Below, piece after piece: positions 35,864 to 48,600 of a stretch of 64,000 bases of DNA. This DNA is from Elephas maximus indicus. Lineage: Eukaryota > Chordata > Mammalia > Proboscidea > Elephantidae. The notes under the pieces are model-generated. The model saw nothing but the letters and a program-made list of their open reading frames with translations, ran no database searches and was not told the DNA's origin. The stretch covers positions 204,377,293 to 204,441,292 of the forward strand of contig NC_064819.1 in NCBI RefSeq assembly GCF_024166365.1. Direction: 5' to 3'. Both the position numbers and the translations under genes were made by a program. The stretch's first letter is position 1. Every line of letters begins with the position of its first letter.

Positions 35864-36461
35864 CTTTGCCTCTGGCAGGGAGCAAATGCTCTAGCCCGCT
35901 TCTCCCAAGACCTGTGAAGCAGAGAGAAGGTGCTTGAGCTGGAGATTTCACAAGCGTCTTCCATTTCCTTGGTAGTCTAAGTTCAATCTCAGGTCCCACT
36001 CCAGATCTACTGAATCTGAATGTGCCTTTTAATAAGGGCCCCTGGTGAGTCAGATGCACATTAAGTTCTGAGCATCACTGCTCCTCAGCCGTCCTCGTTC
36101 CTGCCCCAGTCATTCCTGTTCTCCATGCATGATGCCTCCAAGCTTGGAACTCCCCTGAACTTCTGCCAAGAACTCAGCCTTCTGTGAATATCCTAGGCTG
36201 TCCTTCAATATGATCTACTTTCCTATTTTTGGTATATAAATCTTTCAGATTTATGAAATAATATATAAAATAACATAGTACTCATCCATGTGCTTGTCAT
36301 CTTAGATATAAAACTTATAAACATAATTGAAACCCTTGTGAACACCCTCCCTGACTTTCTTTATCCTCAGTTTTGAGCACAGCCTCATAGAGGCCATGGC
36401 AGCCCATAGTCATGTTTGCATCACTGGGGTGGGACCCTGTCTGGCGCAGGCATAGACTATG

Positions 36462-37040
36462 TCTTAGTTTCCTAGTGCTACTGTAACAGGAATGCTACAA
36501 ATGGATGGCTTTAAGAAAAGAAATTTATTTTCTCATATTTCTGGGCACTAAAATGTCCAAATCAGGGTCTCAATCCTATCAATTCCTTCATTGTAGGTAG
36601 TCCCTGGAGTGCTTTGGTTCCTTGGCTTGTAGACAAGCCTCACATGGCATCTGTCTTCCCCTGTGTGTGCCCATCTCTGTGTCTAATCTGCTCTTTTTAA
36701 TAACTCAGAGGTGATTAGGTTTAGAACCCACCCTACTCAGGTATGATCTAATTAAACAACAGAAAAAAACCCCAATTTCCAAATAGGATTACATCCACAG
36801 GTATAAAAAAACCAAAATTGGTTGCCATCAAGTCGATTTCAACTCACAGAAACCCTATAGGACAGGGTAGAACTGCCCCATAGGGTTTCCAAGGAGTGCT
36901 TGGTAGATTTGAACTGCTGACCTTTGGTTAGGAGCTATAGCTCTTAACCAGTATGCCACCAGGATTTCCTCCACAGGTAGAGGAGTTAGGATTCCAATAC
37001 ATATTTGGGGGGCGGGGGGGACACAGTTTAATCCACAATA
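36462..37040 (-). mobile_element. ERVL-MaLR (MLT1-like) LTR, antisense, split by a SINE
   Basis: Antisense LTR from CTTAGTTTCCTAGTGCTACT to the end 'ACACAGTTTAATCCACAATA', the reverse order of the sense copy at 40,037. An AfroSINE interrupts it at 36,804-36,969. A non-coding relic; family name from remembered consensus words. Confidence 0.65.
36804..36969 (-). mobile_element. AfroSINE inside an LTR, with target duplication
   Basis: Antisense short form. TCCACAGGTA is duplicated at 36,794-36,803 and 36,970-36,979, splitting an older LTR. Confidence 0.93.
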
Positions 37041-38214
37041 AACTAGAACATCATCCTTAGCTGCTGTGGGGAGCTAAAATGGCCTGGAATGCCGGGAAGG
37101 AGTAAGGTCTTGTAACTACACTCAACTCACTTGCATGGGCTGGAATCCTTTCCAGTCAGAAAAGGTCCACCTGGGGGTGCTAGTACACTATAGCCAATGC
37201 TTTTAGCAACTGAGAACTGGGGCAATGTTTTGGTGGGGAGAACAGCATTTAGTCAAATTCCCATTCATGAGACTGCTTTGTAAGCCCAGGAGGGACTTCT
37301 AGAGATCCAGAAAGACACAGAGGCAGGCAGGTTGCATCCAGAATACCTGTCAATGGGAAGCAGGCCCTTCCACAGGGCAGGATCCAGAAGCAGGACAAGA
37401 ACTGACAGGAGCACAGCTAGCTCTAAGCCTAGAGAGAAGAGTCTTGTAGACAGAAAACAAGTATGATGGGAGGTGGGTAAATCAAGCAAAGGGAGCAAGG
37501 AATCAAGATACAGCTTAAGTCTGAGGAATAAAATGAGCTTGGACAGACAAATAACAACTGTAAAGATGCAGACTCTTAGAGGCTGGAGCTGCTGACGTTC
37601 CTTCTGCTAATACTCAGAATTGGTCCCGTACTAAACTGATGGCAGTCACATGGTCTTAGCATGGGAATGGGGGAGGTGAGGAAAGGAGAAAGGAAAGAAG
37701 GCAGAAGCTAGGAACTAGATGTGATCTGATACTATTACTTGACCTCAAAGTGGCTTATTCAGTATTTATGAACAAGCCAACATATCAGAAATCCTAAGCA
37801 AAATTATAAAGCTTACTCTGTCCCTCCACCATACACACACACACACACACACACCACGCAACAAATAACCCAGAGCAGCAGGAAAATATCATTCCATTTG
37901 CAGAACTCATTTTGAGGTGCCAGGTGCTCTGTTAATCGAGACTTCAGTGGGGATTAACCTATGGCCTTAACCTTAACAATTCCTGTCTGCCCGGGGAGTC
38001 AGACACACCATCAGATGGCTCAGTCCATGCGAACAGGGTTGTGCTGGAGGAGTTTCTGGGCTGCTGTGGCCACTGTGGAGGGGCCCCTCACCCACACTGA
38101 GGGAAGTCAGGAAGAAGAAAGGAGGGGAGAGGCAAAACATAAGAGAACATAAAGTGTTCCAGAGACCACAAGTACTTCAGTACTTCTGGAGCACAATCCA
38201 AGACTGATTACAGA
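37041..38214. other. Unclassified intergenic sequence
   Basis: No transposable element recognised except the (CA)n at 37,833. Lies 0.25-1.4 kb downstream of the presumed ALDH8A1 3' end. Confidence 0.45.
37833..37854 (+). repeat. (CA)n microsatellite
   Basis: About 11 CA units. Confidence 0.95.
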
Positions 38215-38335
38215 TCATGGAGTCCGAGAGCCACGGGTTCAAATCCCACCTCTACTACATACCAGTGTGAGATCTTGAGCATGTTACTTAATATCTGTAA
38301 ACCTGTTTTCTCCTCTGATCATTTGAGGACCAGAA
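38215..38335 (+). repeat. MIR fragment
   Basis: Sense: 'GGGTTCAAATCCCACCTCTA', 'GTTACTTAATATCTGTAAAC'. Just downstream of the presumed ALDH8A1 3' end. Confidence 0.75.
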
Positions 38336-38460
38336 AAAATGGTTAGATATACCCTTATTACTTCGTGTAAAATCCATACTCCTAAGAGGGTGAGGATAAG
38401 TAAGAATAAAAGACAATTCAAGAAGGTATATGCCATACTGTCTACGAAAACTATTTAACA

Positions 38461-39246
38461 TTTATTACTTTTTTTCGGATTAGTGAACTACATCCTCAAA
38501 GGCTACATACGCTAAGAATTGGAATTGATAAGATGTGACATTAGAACTGGATCAAACTATTTCATCTTCTTGTTACAAGTTGCCATGAAAAGCAGTAGTC
38601 ATTTTATTTTTCACTGCCCTCACACAGATAAATTTATCTGGGCCTACCATTTTTTTACCATGTATGTTTTCTCTGACAAAGTAATTGCTATGTTTATCAA
38701 AGACATTTACCACTCTCATATGTAATGAGATACAGTCAATGATCAATCAGCAATGTTAGTGGCTAATGGACAGGGAAACCATCTGGACAATCTCCCCAAG
38801 GTAGGAAATTATAGTGATTTGTTTGTCGTTGGATTTTTTTTTTTAACCATAAATTTGCAAATGAAAAAAAAAAATTCTGAATTCCCAAGAATGTAATCAA
38901 AATTATTTTTAAAAAAAAGAAACTATGAAAACACAACATGGGAAGAGACTGAAGACTGTTTGGCTTCCTTCCTGTGCCTTCCTATTCAGAAGTCTTCTCT
39001 TCACTGACTCCATGCTGAAAATAGGCTGCACCTCTTCACTGGTGGGTAAAAGGACTAACCCTGAGGATAAGCTAGAAATAACATTCTGCTGAGTCAAGAC
39101 ATGGCTGGGATTTATGCCAGTATTTTCATTCACTGCAACTGGACAACTAATTCTCTTCAGCTGGGCTTTAACCTTGAGTCAGGGTCAACTGAACAGAACT
39201 GGTTACTGATAGGCATTAGCCATAACACCATCTCCACCAGTGAGGA
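38461..39246 (-). other. ALDH8A1: Presumed ALDH8A1 3' UTR
   Basis: Sequence immediately 3' of the TGA on the minus strand. It has no recognisable SINE or LINE for about 780 bp, unusual for this window and compatible with a conserved UTR. AATAAA on the minus strand occurs at 38,603-38,608 and 38,461-38,466. Which of these, if either, is used cannot be decided from sequence alone. Confidence 0.5.
38603..38608 (-). terminator. ALDH8A1: Candidate polyadenylation signal AATAAA for ALDH8A1
   Basis: A canonical hexamer on the minus strand, about 640 bp downstream of the stop codon. A second hexamer is at 38,461-38,466. Both are candidates only, because such hexamers also occur by chance in A/T-rich DNA. 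Confidence 0.35.
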
Positions 39247-39699
39247 TCAGTGCTTAACAGTGATAGTTTTGATTTCAGTGAAGAAGTCATAAGAATCCTT
39301 GGCTCCTTCTCTACCTATCCCAGAACTCTTCATCCCCCCAAAAGGAAGGTTCAGCTCTCTGATGAGCCAGCAGTTGGTCCAGACCAAACCTGACTGCAGC
39401 TTCTTAGCCACCCGGTGAACACGCCCCACGTTGCTGGACCACACGGTAGCTGCCAGGCCATATTTAACGCCGTTGGCTCTTTTAATCACTTCCTCTTCGC
39501 TATCAAAGGGGACAACACACGTCAGCGGGCCGAATATCTCTTCCTTCATGCAGCAGGATTCATCCTTAATGTCTGTTATCACTGTGGGAAGCATAAAGTA
39601 GCCAGCCTGATTCCTCGGGGGGAGGCTCAATTTATCCACTCCCTCGCCACACAGAATTTGAGCCCCTTCAGCACGAGCTTTCTTAACATAACTTCTGAC
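39247..39699 (-). CDS. ALDH8A1: ALDH8A1 last coding exon 7 (residues ~338-487) with stop
   Basis: Encodes [20 protein letters not shown] through [53 protein letters not shown], to [13 protein letters not shown] and a TGA stop at 39,249-39,247. It supplies the C-terminal part of the catalytic domain and the oligomerisation segment. EEIFGP holds the Glu (about 391) and Phe (about 393) that position the nicotinamide ribose in this family. The acceptor is ...TTTTTGCCCACCCAG|GTCAG at 39,700. Codons upstream of 39,699 that remain open are intronic read-through. Confidence 0.97.
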   Translation of the reverse strand, partial: VRSYVKKARAEGAQILCGEGVDKLSLPPRNQAGYFMLPTVITDIKDESCCMKEEIFGPLTCVVPFDSEEEVIKRANGVKYGLAATVWSSNVGRVHRVAKKLQSGLVWTNCWLIRELNLPFGGMKSSGIGREGAKDSYDFFTEIKTITVKH

Positions 39700-42600
39700 C
39701 TGGGTGGGCAAAAATCATAATTAGTAACAATCTTATCATTTGTGCTTCACACACATCAACAAAAAATTCAATATTTTCTAGTCACCTAGGAGAGATGTAT
39801 ATGGTCATTGCTAAGAAATCCAGATTAACCATCTTATCACTCAGCAGCTGAGCCTGAAGGCCAAAGCACTCTAACCATTCTAACCATCATTTGGGCATTC
39901 GGTCCTCGAACATATTGTGAGGTAAGGGAGGACAGGGGAAAAGGGAACCTATTTCATTTCTAAGTGTCAGGCACTCTGATAAGTGTTTTTCAGACATTAT
40001 CTCACTTAGTTCTCTGAAAATTCTATTAAGTGTTGTTTATGGATTGAATTGTGTGTCCCAAAAAGATATGTTGAAGTCCTAGCCCCTGGTACCTGTGAAT
40101 ATGACCTTGTTTGGAAATAGGGCCTTTGAAGATGTTGTTAACATGAGGCCATAGTAGAGTAGGGTGTGCCCTAATCCCATCTGAGTGGTATCTTATAAAA
40201 AGAGAAGAGACACAGAGAGACACAAAGGAAGAACAGTCATGTGAAGATGCCCCTACAAGCTAAGGAATGCCTGGGACTAGCAGAGGCTGGGAGACAAACG
40301 AAAGAATTTCCCCCTAGAGCATTCAGAGTTTGGTCCTGCCAACACTGGCTTGGACTTCTAGCCTCCAGGCCTGAGAGACAATAAATTTCTTTTCTTATAA
40401 ACCATTCCGTTTGTGGTATTTCATTATGGCAACAAAACTAATATGGGTGTGTATTATTATCCCCTAATTGAGCTTCAACAAGCCCTGGCTGCACAATGGT
40501 TAAGCACTCAGCTGCTAACTGAAAGGTCAGCAGTTTGAACCCACAAGCTACTCCATGGGAGACAGACCTGGTAATGTGCTCCTGTAGAGATTACAGCCTT
40601 GGAAACCCTACAGGGCAGTTCTACTCTGTCCTATTGGGTTGCTGTGAGATGGAATTGACTCAATGGCACACAACAAGAACAACAACAAGTGAGCCTCAGA
40701 ACGGATTAATGAGTACCCAGGTTCATACAGCTACTAAAGCGTAAAGCTAGTACGCACCTTCAGGTATAACCTGGAGATAAAACTCAAGAGGTTATTTTCT
40801 TACTTTTTGGGGTACATCCATTGCAGAAAATGGCAAGTGAATGATGTGTTAAGATTTTGTTAAAGGCCAGGACACCCTTCAATAGCTAAGCTTGCCGAAC
40901 AAATAACTTCTAATCTCATTACCTATTATGCCCAGAAAATATATCTAGATAATACAGTATAGCTAACTATAATGGAAAATAAATGATGTAATAAGTTAAC
41001 CCAGTGACTCAGAGATAAAGACTGAAGTTTATTAATAGTGGTTGTAGAAATGACTTACTATAATAATGATAGATTTTAATATGAAAATGTTGCTGAAGTC
41101 ACCATGATGCATTATTCCACTCCTGAGGGGTATTATCAGCATAGGACAAGTAAAAAGTAGCCCTAAAAATTAAAAGCACGAACAACAGTCAAGTAGTAAA
41201 TCAAAAGAAGGGTAAATTTTGAAATGATATTTTGGATTCCAATTTATCATTTATCTATAAGAGCATTCTGCCCCAGTATTGATTAATAAATACTTAATCT
41301 TAGAACTACATTCACTACAGAGCTATACATTTATTTGCCATGTAAAAAAAAAAAAAAAGTAATGTTATTCTAGTCTATTATTAATCTTCTTTCAGTTTGT
41401 AGAACACTTAATAAGCCATAAAATCGAAGACTTTTTAAAAATAGAACATTTTGTACAGATTTATATCCTTTGGGAAACCCTGGTGGCGTAGTCGTTAAGT
41501 GCTACAGCTGCTAACCAAAGGGTTGGCAGTTCGAATCTGCCAGGCATTCCTTGGAAACTCTACAGGGCAGTTCTACTCTGTTGTATAGGGTCACTATGAG
41601 TTGGAATCGACTCGACAGCACTGGGTTTGGTTTTTTTTTTTTTCTTTTTTTTTACATACCAGGAGCCCTGGTGGTTTAATGGTTAAACCCACCAGCCTCT
41701 CCACAGGAGAAAGATATGGCAATCTGCTTCCATAAAGATTACAGCCTTGAAACCCCTATGGGACAGTTCTACTCTGTCCTATACAGTCGCTATGAGTTGG
41801 AATTGATTCAATGGCAATGAGTTTATTTCTCCCCCAACTTCCAAATGATCTCAAAGCTATCCCAGAACTTGCCCTATACTAGTTTGTGGGTAGAGACCAA
41901 GGCGAAATTGTCCCTTTCTTTCCCCATACTCCCTTGCTCCTTCTGAAACAGCCTAACCACATTTAATAGAAGATGACAAAGGAGCTGCAGCAGCCAAGAC
42001 TTTTGTCACTGATTCAGGATAGTGCAAGGAGTGCTCTGGATTTAGATGATCATGACTGTTTAAACACAATTGCATGACTATCTTTTAGAGGCTCCTGGGA
42101 TAGCAAGAGATGTAGAGGAAGCGTGGGTCTGCAAATGGTGAACTTACCAAAATGCGTAATATAGAAGGTAACTCATACTACACTGAATTCATGTTCTAGA
42201 GACAGTTCCACTGGGTGGGTAGAATATTACCTACACTAGCAGCTTGAGAACTGGGATTTTCAATTGAATCTGGGGGGGTGGAGGGGAAGCAATTTTGTGA
42301 CTGGTAATATGCTATAAAATATAAAAAATTATTAGTATAATTTTTTTTTTTTTAACTTTGAGGGGAGAGACTAGCTTTGGGCATAAAATCAGAGCACAGT
42401 GGTTGGCAGAATAGCTCTGGAGCCACACTGTGTTTCAATTCTAGTGCCCTCACTTACTAGCTAAAAAAATAAAGAAAAACTGATCGCCGTCAAGTCAATT
42501 CTGACTCATAGTGACCCTATAGGACAGAGCAGAACTGCCCTTTAGGGTTTCCAAGGAGCAGCTGGTGGATTTGAACTGCCCACCTTTTGGTTAGCAGCTG

Positions 42601-45600
42601 TAGCACTTAACCACGAAGCCACCAGGGCTTCTGAGGGATTTTAAATGCTCCAAGCCTGAGTTCCCTCATCTGAAAAACAGGATTAACACTACCACTTACA
42701 CGTAGGGTTCTGGTTCTTGGGAACTTTATCTGTTAAATAAAATAACAGATGTGACAGATTTAGTATAATACCTGTACATGTCTCTGTGGAATGGCAGCTG
42801 CTGCTGCTGCTGTTAATGACGGTGGTGATGGTGATGAGGATGCATGGTCTGGCACACACTAGCTAAGAGACTTTACAGACGCCTCTCACTTCGTATCTCA
42901 GTTTCTTTACCTGACAAATGGGGAGAGGGGGACCACGAGAGTGCACCATTGGCCTGAAGACTGGCTGTACGGGGAGATGTGTCTGTGAACTTCCTTGGTG
43001 CTTCCTTCAGCCTCAGTGTAACACTCAAGAATTCTATTTCTCTAGTTAATTACATCTTTGGGCAGGCAGGCACACAGCCAGAGTCTCCAGACCATCAAAT
43101 GGGGAAGGCTTAAGAGAGTAACAAGGAAAATAAAATGAAAAGGGCAAAGGGAGCCTTTTCTTCATTCCATGAGGACAGAATCACCTGCGATTTATCGTGC
43201 ATCCCCATGGGGTCACTGGCAGCCTGGGAGTCACACCTCCATTTAGGGGTCTGCTGCATCTTCATAAGTATCTGGGCCCATTGCCATTATGAAACAACTT
43301 TTACCTATTCTAATTGGATTCTTCTATCAATCACACCACCATGTATTATGTCAATCATGCAGAAGTAGGATGGGCACAAAGACCGGGGCTAATTTGATTT
43401 GGAGAAGACACAGAAACACTGCATGGGAAGAGAATAATGGGAAAGCCAGACCTTTCTTGGCACACAGCCCCCACAGCTTTGTGGTGAGAGGTGGGGGAAG
43501 ACGAGCATGACCAGGGTGTGTCCATTGCCTCCTCCATCCCAGATGGTTTAACAGCTTAAACTAAAAAGTTCATTATCCAAAAAGGCCACACTCACACTCT
43601 CCCAGTTGCTTCTATTAGCTCTCTCCAAAAGGGTAGAGACACCTATTAGCTCTCTCCAAAAGGGTAGAGACACCCAGGGCTTCCCTATAAGAACTGAACT
43701 GAAAGCTCCTCATCAAGAGTCCACCTGTGGGAGACTCAGAGTGGGCACACACACCCTGGGTGGACCAGTGAGGATGGCGGAGGCCCAGGGACCCTCGGAG
43801 CTGCAGTAGGCTGGGTCAGCAGACTCTCAGGTAGAAAGTAGATCATTCTGAGGCTTTCAGTGTTGGAGGAAATGTGAGCAGAGTTGAAAGGAGTTCTACT
43901 CTAGGTAGGATGGGTCACATAAACGGGATTACAACATAAGACAATTACCGGCCATTTTAGACATCGTCGGTGTTGTTAGGTGCCATCGAGTCGATTCTGA
44001 CTCATAGTAACCCTACACACAACAGAACAAAACACTGCCCGGTCCTGCACCATCCTTACAATCATTGTTATGCTTGAGCTCATTGTTGCAGCCACTGTGT
44101 CAGTCCACCTCGTTGAAGGTCTTCCTCTTTTCCATTTTCATTTTAGACATAGGGTAATGGAAATCCCATCATTATTATTCTTCTCTAAAAGAAAAAGTGG
44201 CCCACGATAGAAACTACTCTGTGCATAGCTGTTCTTAACTGTGTAAAACCCTTCCCCTTAGAAGCAGGGAAAACTTGGAGCTTTCTGAGATGAGTGCAAA
44301 CTAATTGGCTGTATTTCGTTTTCATAATTTCCAAGGGAAATGGCTTAAAAAATTATTTTCTAAAAGGATCAAGCAGAAAATCAAAAGTAGATGATGAAAA
44401 AGTCTGGAGTTTAGTTAATAGCAATGTACCAACGTTGGTTTCTTACTGTGGACAAATGCACCCTGGTAGCATGTTAACAACAGGGGAAACTGAGACAGCA
44501 GATACAGAAACTCAGCATTTCCTCTGAAATTTTCCTGTAAATCTTAAACTACTCCAAAATACGATGTTTATTTAAAAAAAAAAAAAAAGTGAGTGAGATA
44601 GAAAACATCCAACAGTAAAAATTAAAAAAAAAAAAAAACCTTCTTCTATCATTTCCAGCTCCAAACAAACCAACAGCACAGAGCGGAACTGCAGCATGCA
44701 GTTCCCAAGGCTGTAAATCTCTACGGAAGGAGACTGCCACAACTTTCTTCCACAGAGCAGATGGTGGGTTCGAACCACCAGTCTTGACTAGCAGACAAGC
44801 ACTTTAACCACCGTGCCACCAGGGCTCCTTAAAACCTGTTACCATTGTGTCATTTCTGATTCAGAGATTGTTAAAACTTTTGTTTGAAAGATAAATATGT
44901 GCTTCTGGCCTTACGTTTGAAAAAAATGGTAACTGTAACTCAGAAAAAATTTGGTCAGGAAAAAAATTGATGCCTGTAAGTTTCATCCTACTCTTAACTG
45001 GAGATAATACAACCAAATAGATGTCTCTTGTTTTTCCAGTATAATTTGGTTTGGTAGAAGACTATATTTTTACATAAGATATGGTGGGGAGAGGCCAGCA
45101 CCATGTCTAGGGCCTTGCCAATGTTTCAAGTCTTTGAAAAAAAAAAAAGGTTAAATATCATATGCGGCTTAGATTTTTTGGCCACAGCTTCTGTGATTGC
45201 AATGCTAGAAATAATGGGGAATGGATAGCCATCCCCTTTCCCACTCCTTTAGGAAAACATAAAAAAAAAAACCATTGCCATCAAGTCGATTCCAACTTAT
45301 AGCAACCCTATAAGTAGGAGTAGAACTGTCCCATGGAGTTTCCAAGGAGCACCTGGTGGATCTGAACTGCCAACCTTTTGGTTAGCAGCCATTGCTCTTT
45401 AGCAGTGTGTCACCAGGGTTAGGACGGTAAAATATGGTATGTAAGATGGGGTGATGTTGGGGGTCAACACTAGGTTGAGGCAAATTTATTACTTTGAGGA
45501 GAGGCAAGGGGTGAAAATAAGTTGGCAAAATATGAGCTCTGACATGAAAATGTTTTCCCTGGGACTCATTGTGGCCAAGCGCAGCAAAGCACTCTCTGCC

Positions 45601-48600
45601 CCTTTCTTCCTTGCGTGCCCAGCCTGGGCCTGACTAAGATCAAGGAAACAGCCAGGCTTGCCCTATGTATCTTAGTCTGAACTCATATGAGAACTTGTTC
45701 ACTTGTTGAAACTCCCATGGGAGCTAAGCTGAGGCAAAAGGAGGCAGGCCTAGGGAGGGGCCACCCAGAACCTTCTGGTGGGGTGTTCCTCCCGTCTGTA
45801 TGCAAGTGCTAGTGGCACATGCACGTGCTAAATAAGCCTGCCCCTGACAAATTCTTAGTCCATGGCAGCTAAGCTCCCGGAAATCACTTGGGCAGGAACC
45901 ACTTTGGCTCCAGATCAACCAGGAAACCCCAACCCTGCCTGGTAGTCAGCCACATTGGACTCTAACCACCCAAAAAAAAAAACCAAACCCACTGCCATGG
46001 AGTCGATTCCAACTCATAGTGACCCTATAAGGACAGAGTAGAACTGCCCGATGGAGTTTCCAAGGAGCACCTGGCAGATTTGAACTGCCGATCTCTTGGT
46101 TAGCAGCTTTGTAGCACTTAACCGCTACGCCACCAGGATTTCCTCTAACCACCCACCTGCTGAAAAGAAGGTCATTTGAGTCTTCTCTGCAGGGTCACTC
46201 AAAGAATGCAAATTTTAGAGTGCATACTTATTTCACTCCAGACAAAAATTTGGATATTGAAACGTGCTAAATTCTCTTGGTTCATTTTATGGGTAATTAA
46301 AATGACGAAGGATCAGCAAAAAAAAAAAAAGTTTGAGAATCTAAACGCAATGTGAATATGGGGTTTACAACTAAAATGTGTTATAATTAAAATATTTCAG
46401 TATCTGTTTTATAAGTTAGTTCCTAAGAAACTCAAGAACATTGAAAAAATACGAACTTTCAGAAACTGTTCCATTTGAACACTTAAAATAATATTGTAAA
46501 AATCTTGATAGTTATTTGGTTGGATTTTTTTGAAATTCATAATTGGTGTTTTAAAAAGTTGAATTTATATAATATTGAGATAATGAATATACACTTTAAC
46601 CAAAGCTTTTTAAGGAACTGGGATTCAATACTACAGCTCTGTGTGACATAAGCTGAAAAAACCAACACTAAAATCAAAAAAATACCCCCTGCCATCAAGT
46701 TCATTCTAACTCATAGTGACCCTACAGGACAGAACAGAACTGCCCCATAGAGTTTCCAAAGACTGCCTGGTGGATTTGAACTACTGACCTTTTTTTTTGG
46801 ATAGCAGCCGCAGCACTTAACCACTATGCCACCAGGGTTTCCAACCAACACTCGTACCAATGAAAAGATGAAGAACTGAAGGGGAGTTTTAAGTAAAACC
46901 TTAAAGGCTTATATTTATGTATATGGCCCCTTTCTCATTGTTCTGATTTAATAGTCAGCGATACTGAACGCTCCGTGAGTGTATTCCTAAGTGTTTTCTT
47001 AGAGGTAGGTTGGTTTTAATCTCTGTGTTTTTGTTTTTCCTTTCAGAGTCCTGATGCTGAGTCATGCTGACAAGAGAGATGGCCAGGACCTGTGCATTTT
47101 GGACCCAATTCCAGGTAGTTTAAGTCAAGGGCAATAAGAAGTAGAAGCAAAATGGAGACCTTAAATTCAGGGGCTACACTATCACTGAAATACATTTGTG
47201 GCATTAATTCAATCATTTACCCAACAAATACTTATTGAGCACCTACTATGTTCCAGGTACTTTTCTAGGGTTTAAGGATACAATGGAGCCCTGGTGGTGC
47301 AGTAGTTAAAAGTTCTTAGCTGTTAATCAAAAGGTTGGCGGTTTGAACTCACCAGCCACCCCACAGGAGAAAGATGTGGCAGTTTGCTTCCGTAAAGATT
47401 TACAGCCTTGGAAACCTTGTGGGACAGTTCTACTCTACTCTATAGGGTTGCTATAAGTCGGAATCGACTGGACCGCAATAGGTTTAAAGATACAACAGAG
47501 GCCTTGAGTGGTGGAAATGATAAAGCACTTGGCTACTAACTGAAAGGTTGGTAGTTTGATTCCACCCAGGGGCATCTTGAAAGACCTGGTGATCTACTTC
47601 TGAAAAATCAGCCATCAAGCACCCTACAGAGCACAGTTCTTCTCTGACACACTTGGGGTCACCATGAGTCAGAATTCACTCAACAGTAACTGGTTTGATG
47701 TTTTGTTTTGTTTTTTTGGAATGATACAACAGTGAATAAAACTGACTATTGACCATGAAGCTTACATTCTAGGCCTAAGGATACAGTCAATAAGCAAAGA
47801 AATAAGAAATATATGTTGTATATCAGATAGCATTAAGGACCATAGGGAAAAATAAAACAATAAAGGCAAGACATTCTGAGGGATTCAGAAGGTGACATTT
47901 AATCTAAGGAGACAAAGGAGAGAACCAAGCAAATTTCGGAAGGAAGAGCATTCCAGGCACCAGGAACAGCAAAAGCAAAGGCCGTGCAGCAGGAGTATGC
48001 TTGGTGTTTTCAAGGAAAAACGGGGAGGCCAGTGCACAGGAGGGCAATGAGTAAGGGGAAAGCCAGAGGCAACAGAGGACAGACCATGAACTGTCTCCCA
48101 GATCATTCTGAACACCTGGGCTTTGACCATAAATAAGGTGGGGTGTGACCATACATAACATGCTACATCATGGCCATGGATAAAATAACTATGATATTAA
48201 AGTTTGAAAATAACTTTGCTAGGGGATTTTTTAGGACAGTGAAGCTATTCTGTATGATATGGTAAGGGTAGACACATGACATTACGCATTTTTCAAAACC
48301 CATAGGACCATACAAAAATAACTTAGCTAAATTGGAAATATCAGCAGGATCCTTCTTAAAAGAGTAGCCTGTGAGCTCAACTTCTAAACGTTTTTAAGTT
48401 GCCTCCTCTTGGATATGGTCAGCCTATATCTGGTCTCCATAGGAGATCATCTAAGGGCACCCCTAGAGCCACGTGCTTGTCTGAATTACTCCTATCCACT
48501 GAAAGGAACCAGGGCTCAGCAAAAAGAGGTCCCATTGCCGATTAAACTGTTTTTAACTGGATTAAATTGTTTTCCCCTGCAAAAAAATAGATGTTGGAAT

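Larger units (their letters stand above)
39955..40760 (-). repeat. MIR split by an LTR and a SINE
   Basis: Antisense MIR in three pieces: 39,955-40,036 ('GTCAGGCACTCTGATAAGTG'), 40,447-40,480 ('GTATTATTATCCCCTAATTG') and 40,688-40,760 ('GAGCCTCAGAACGGATTAAT'). An MLT1-like LTR and an AfroSINE lie between. Confidence 0.7.
47190..48130. repeat. L2-like element split by two SINEs
   Basis: 'AACAAATACTTATTGAGCAC' and 'TTCCAGGTACTTTTCTAGGG' before 47,284; 'AACAGTGAATAAAACTGACT', 'AGCTTACATTCTAGGCCT'-like and 'GAACAGCAAAAGCAAAGGCC' after 47,716. Confidence 0.65.

Noticed and set aside
47040..47110. Splice-acceptor-like TTTCCTTTCAG followed by a short open stretch and GGTAGTT
   Set aside because: On the plus strand, opposite to ALDH8A1, with no coding similarity and no partner exon.
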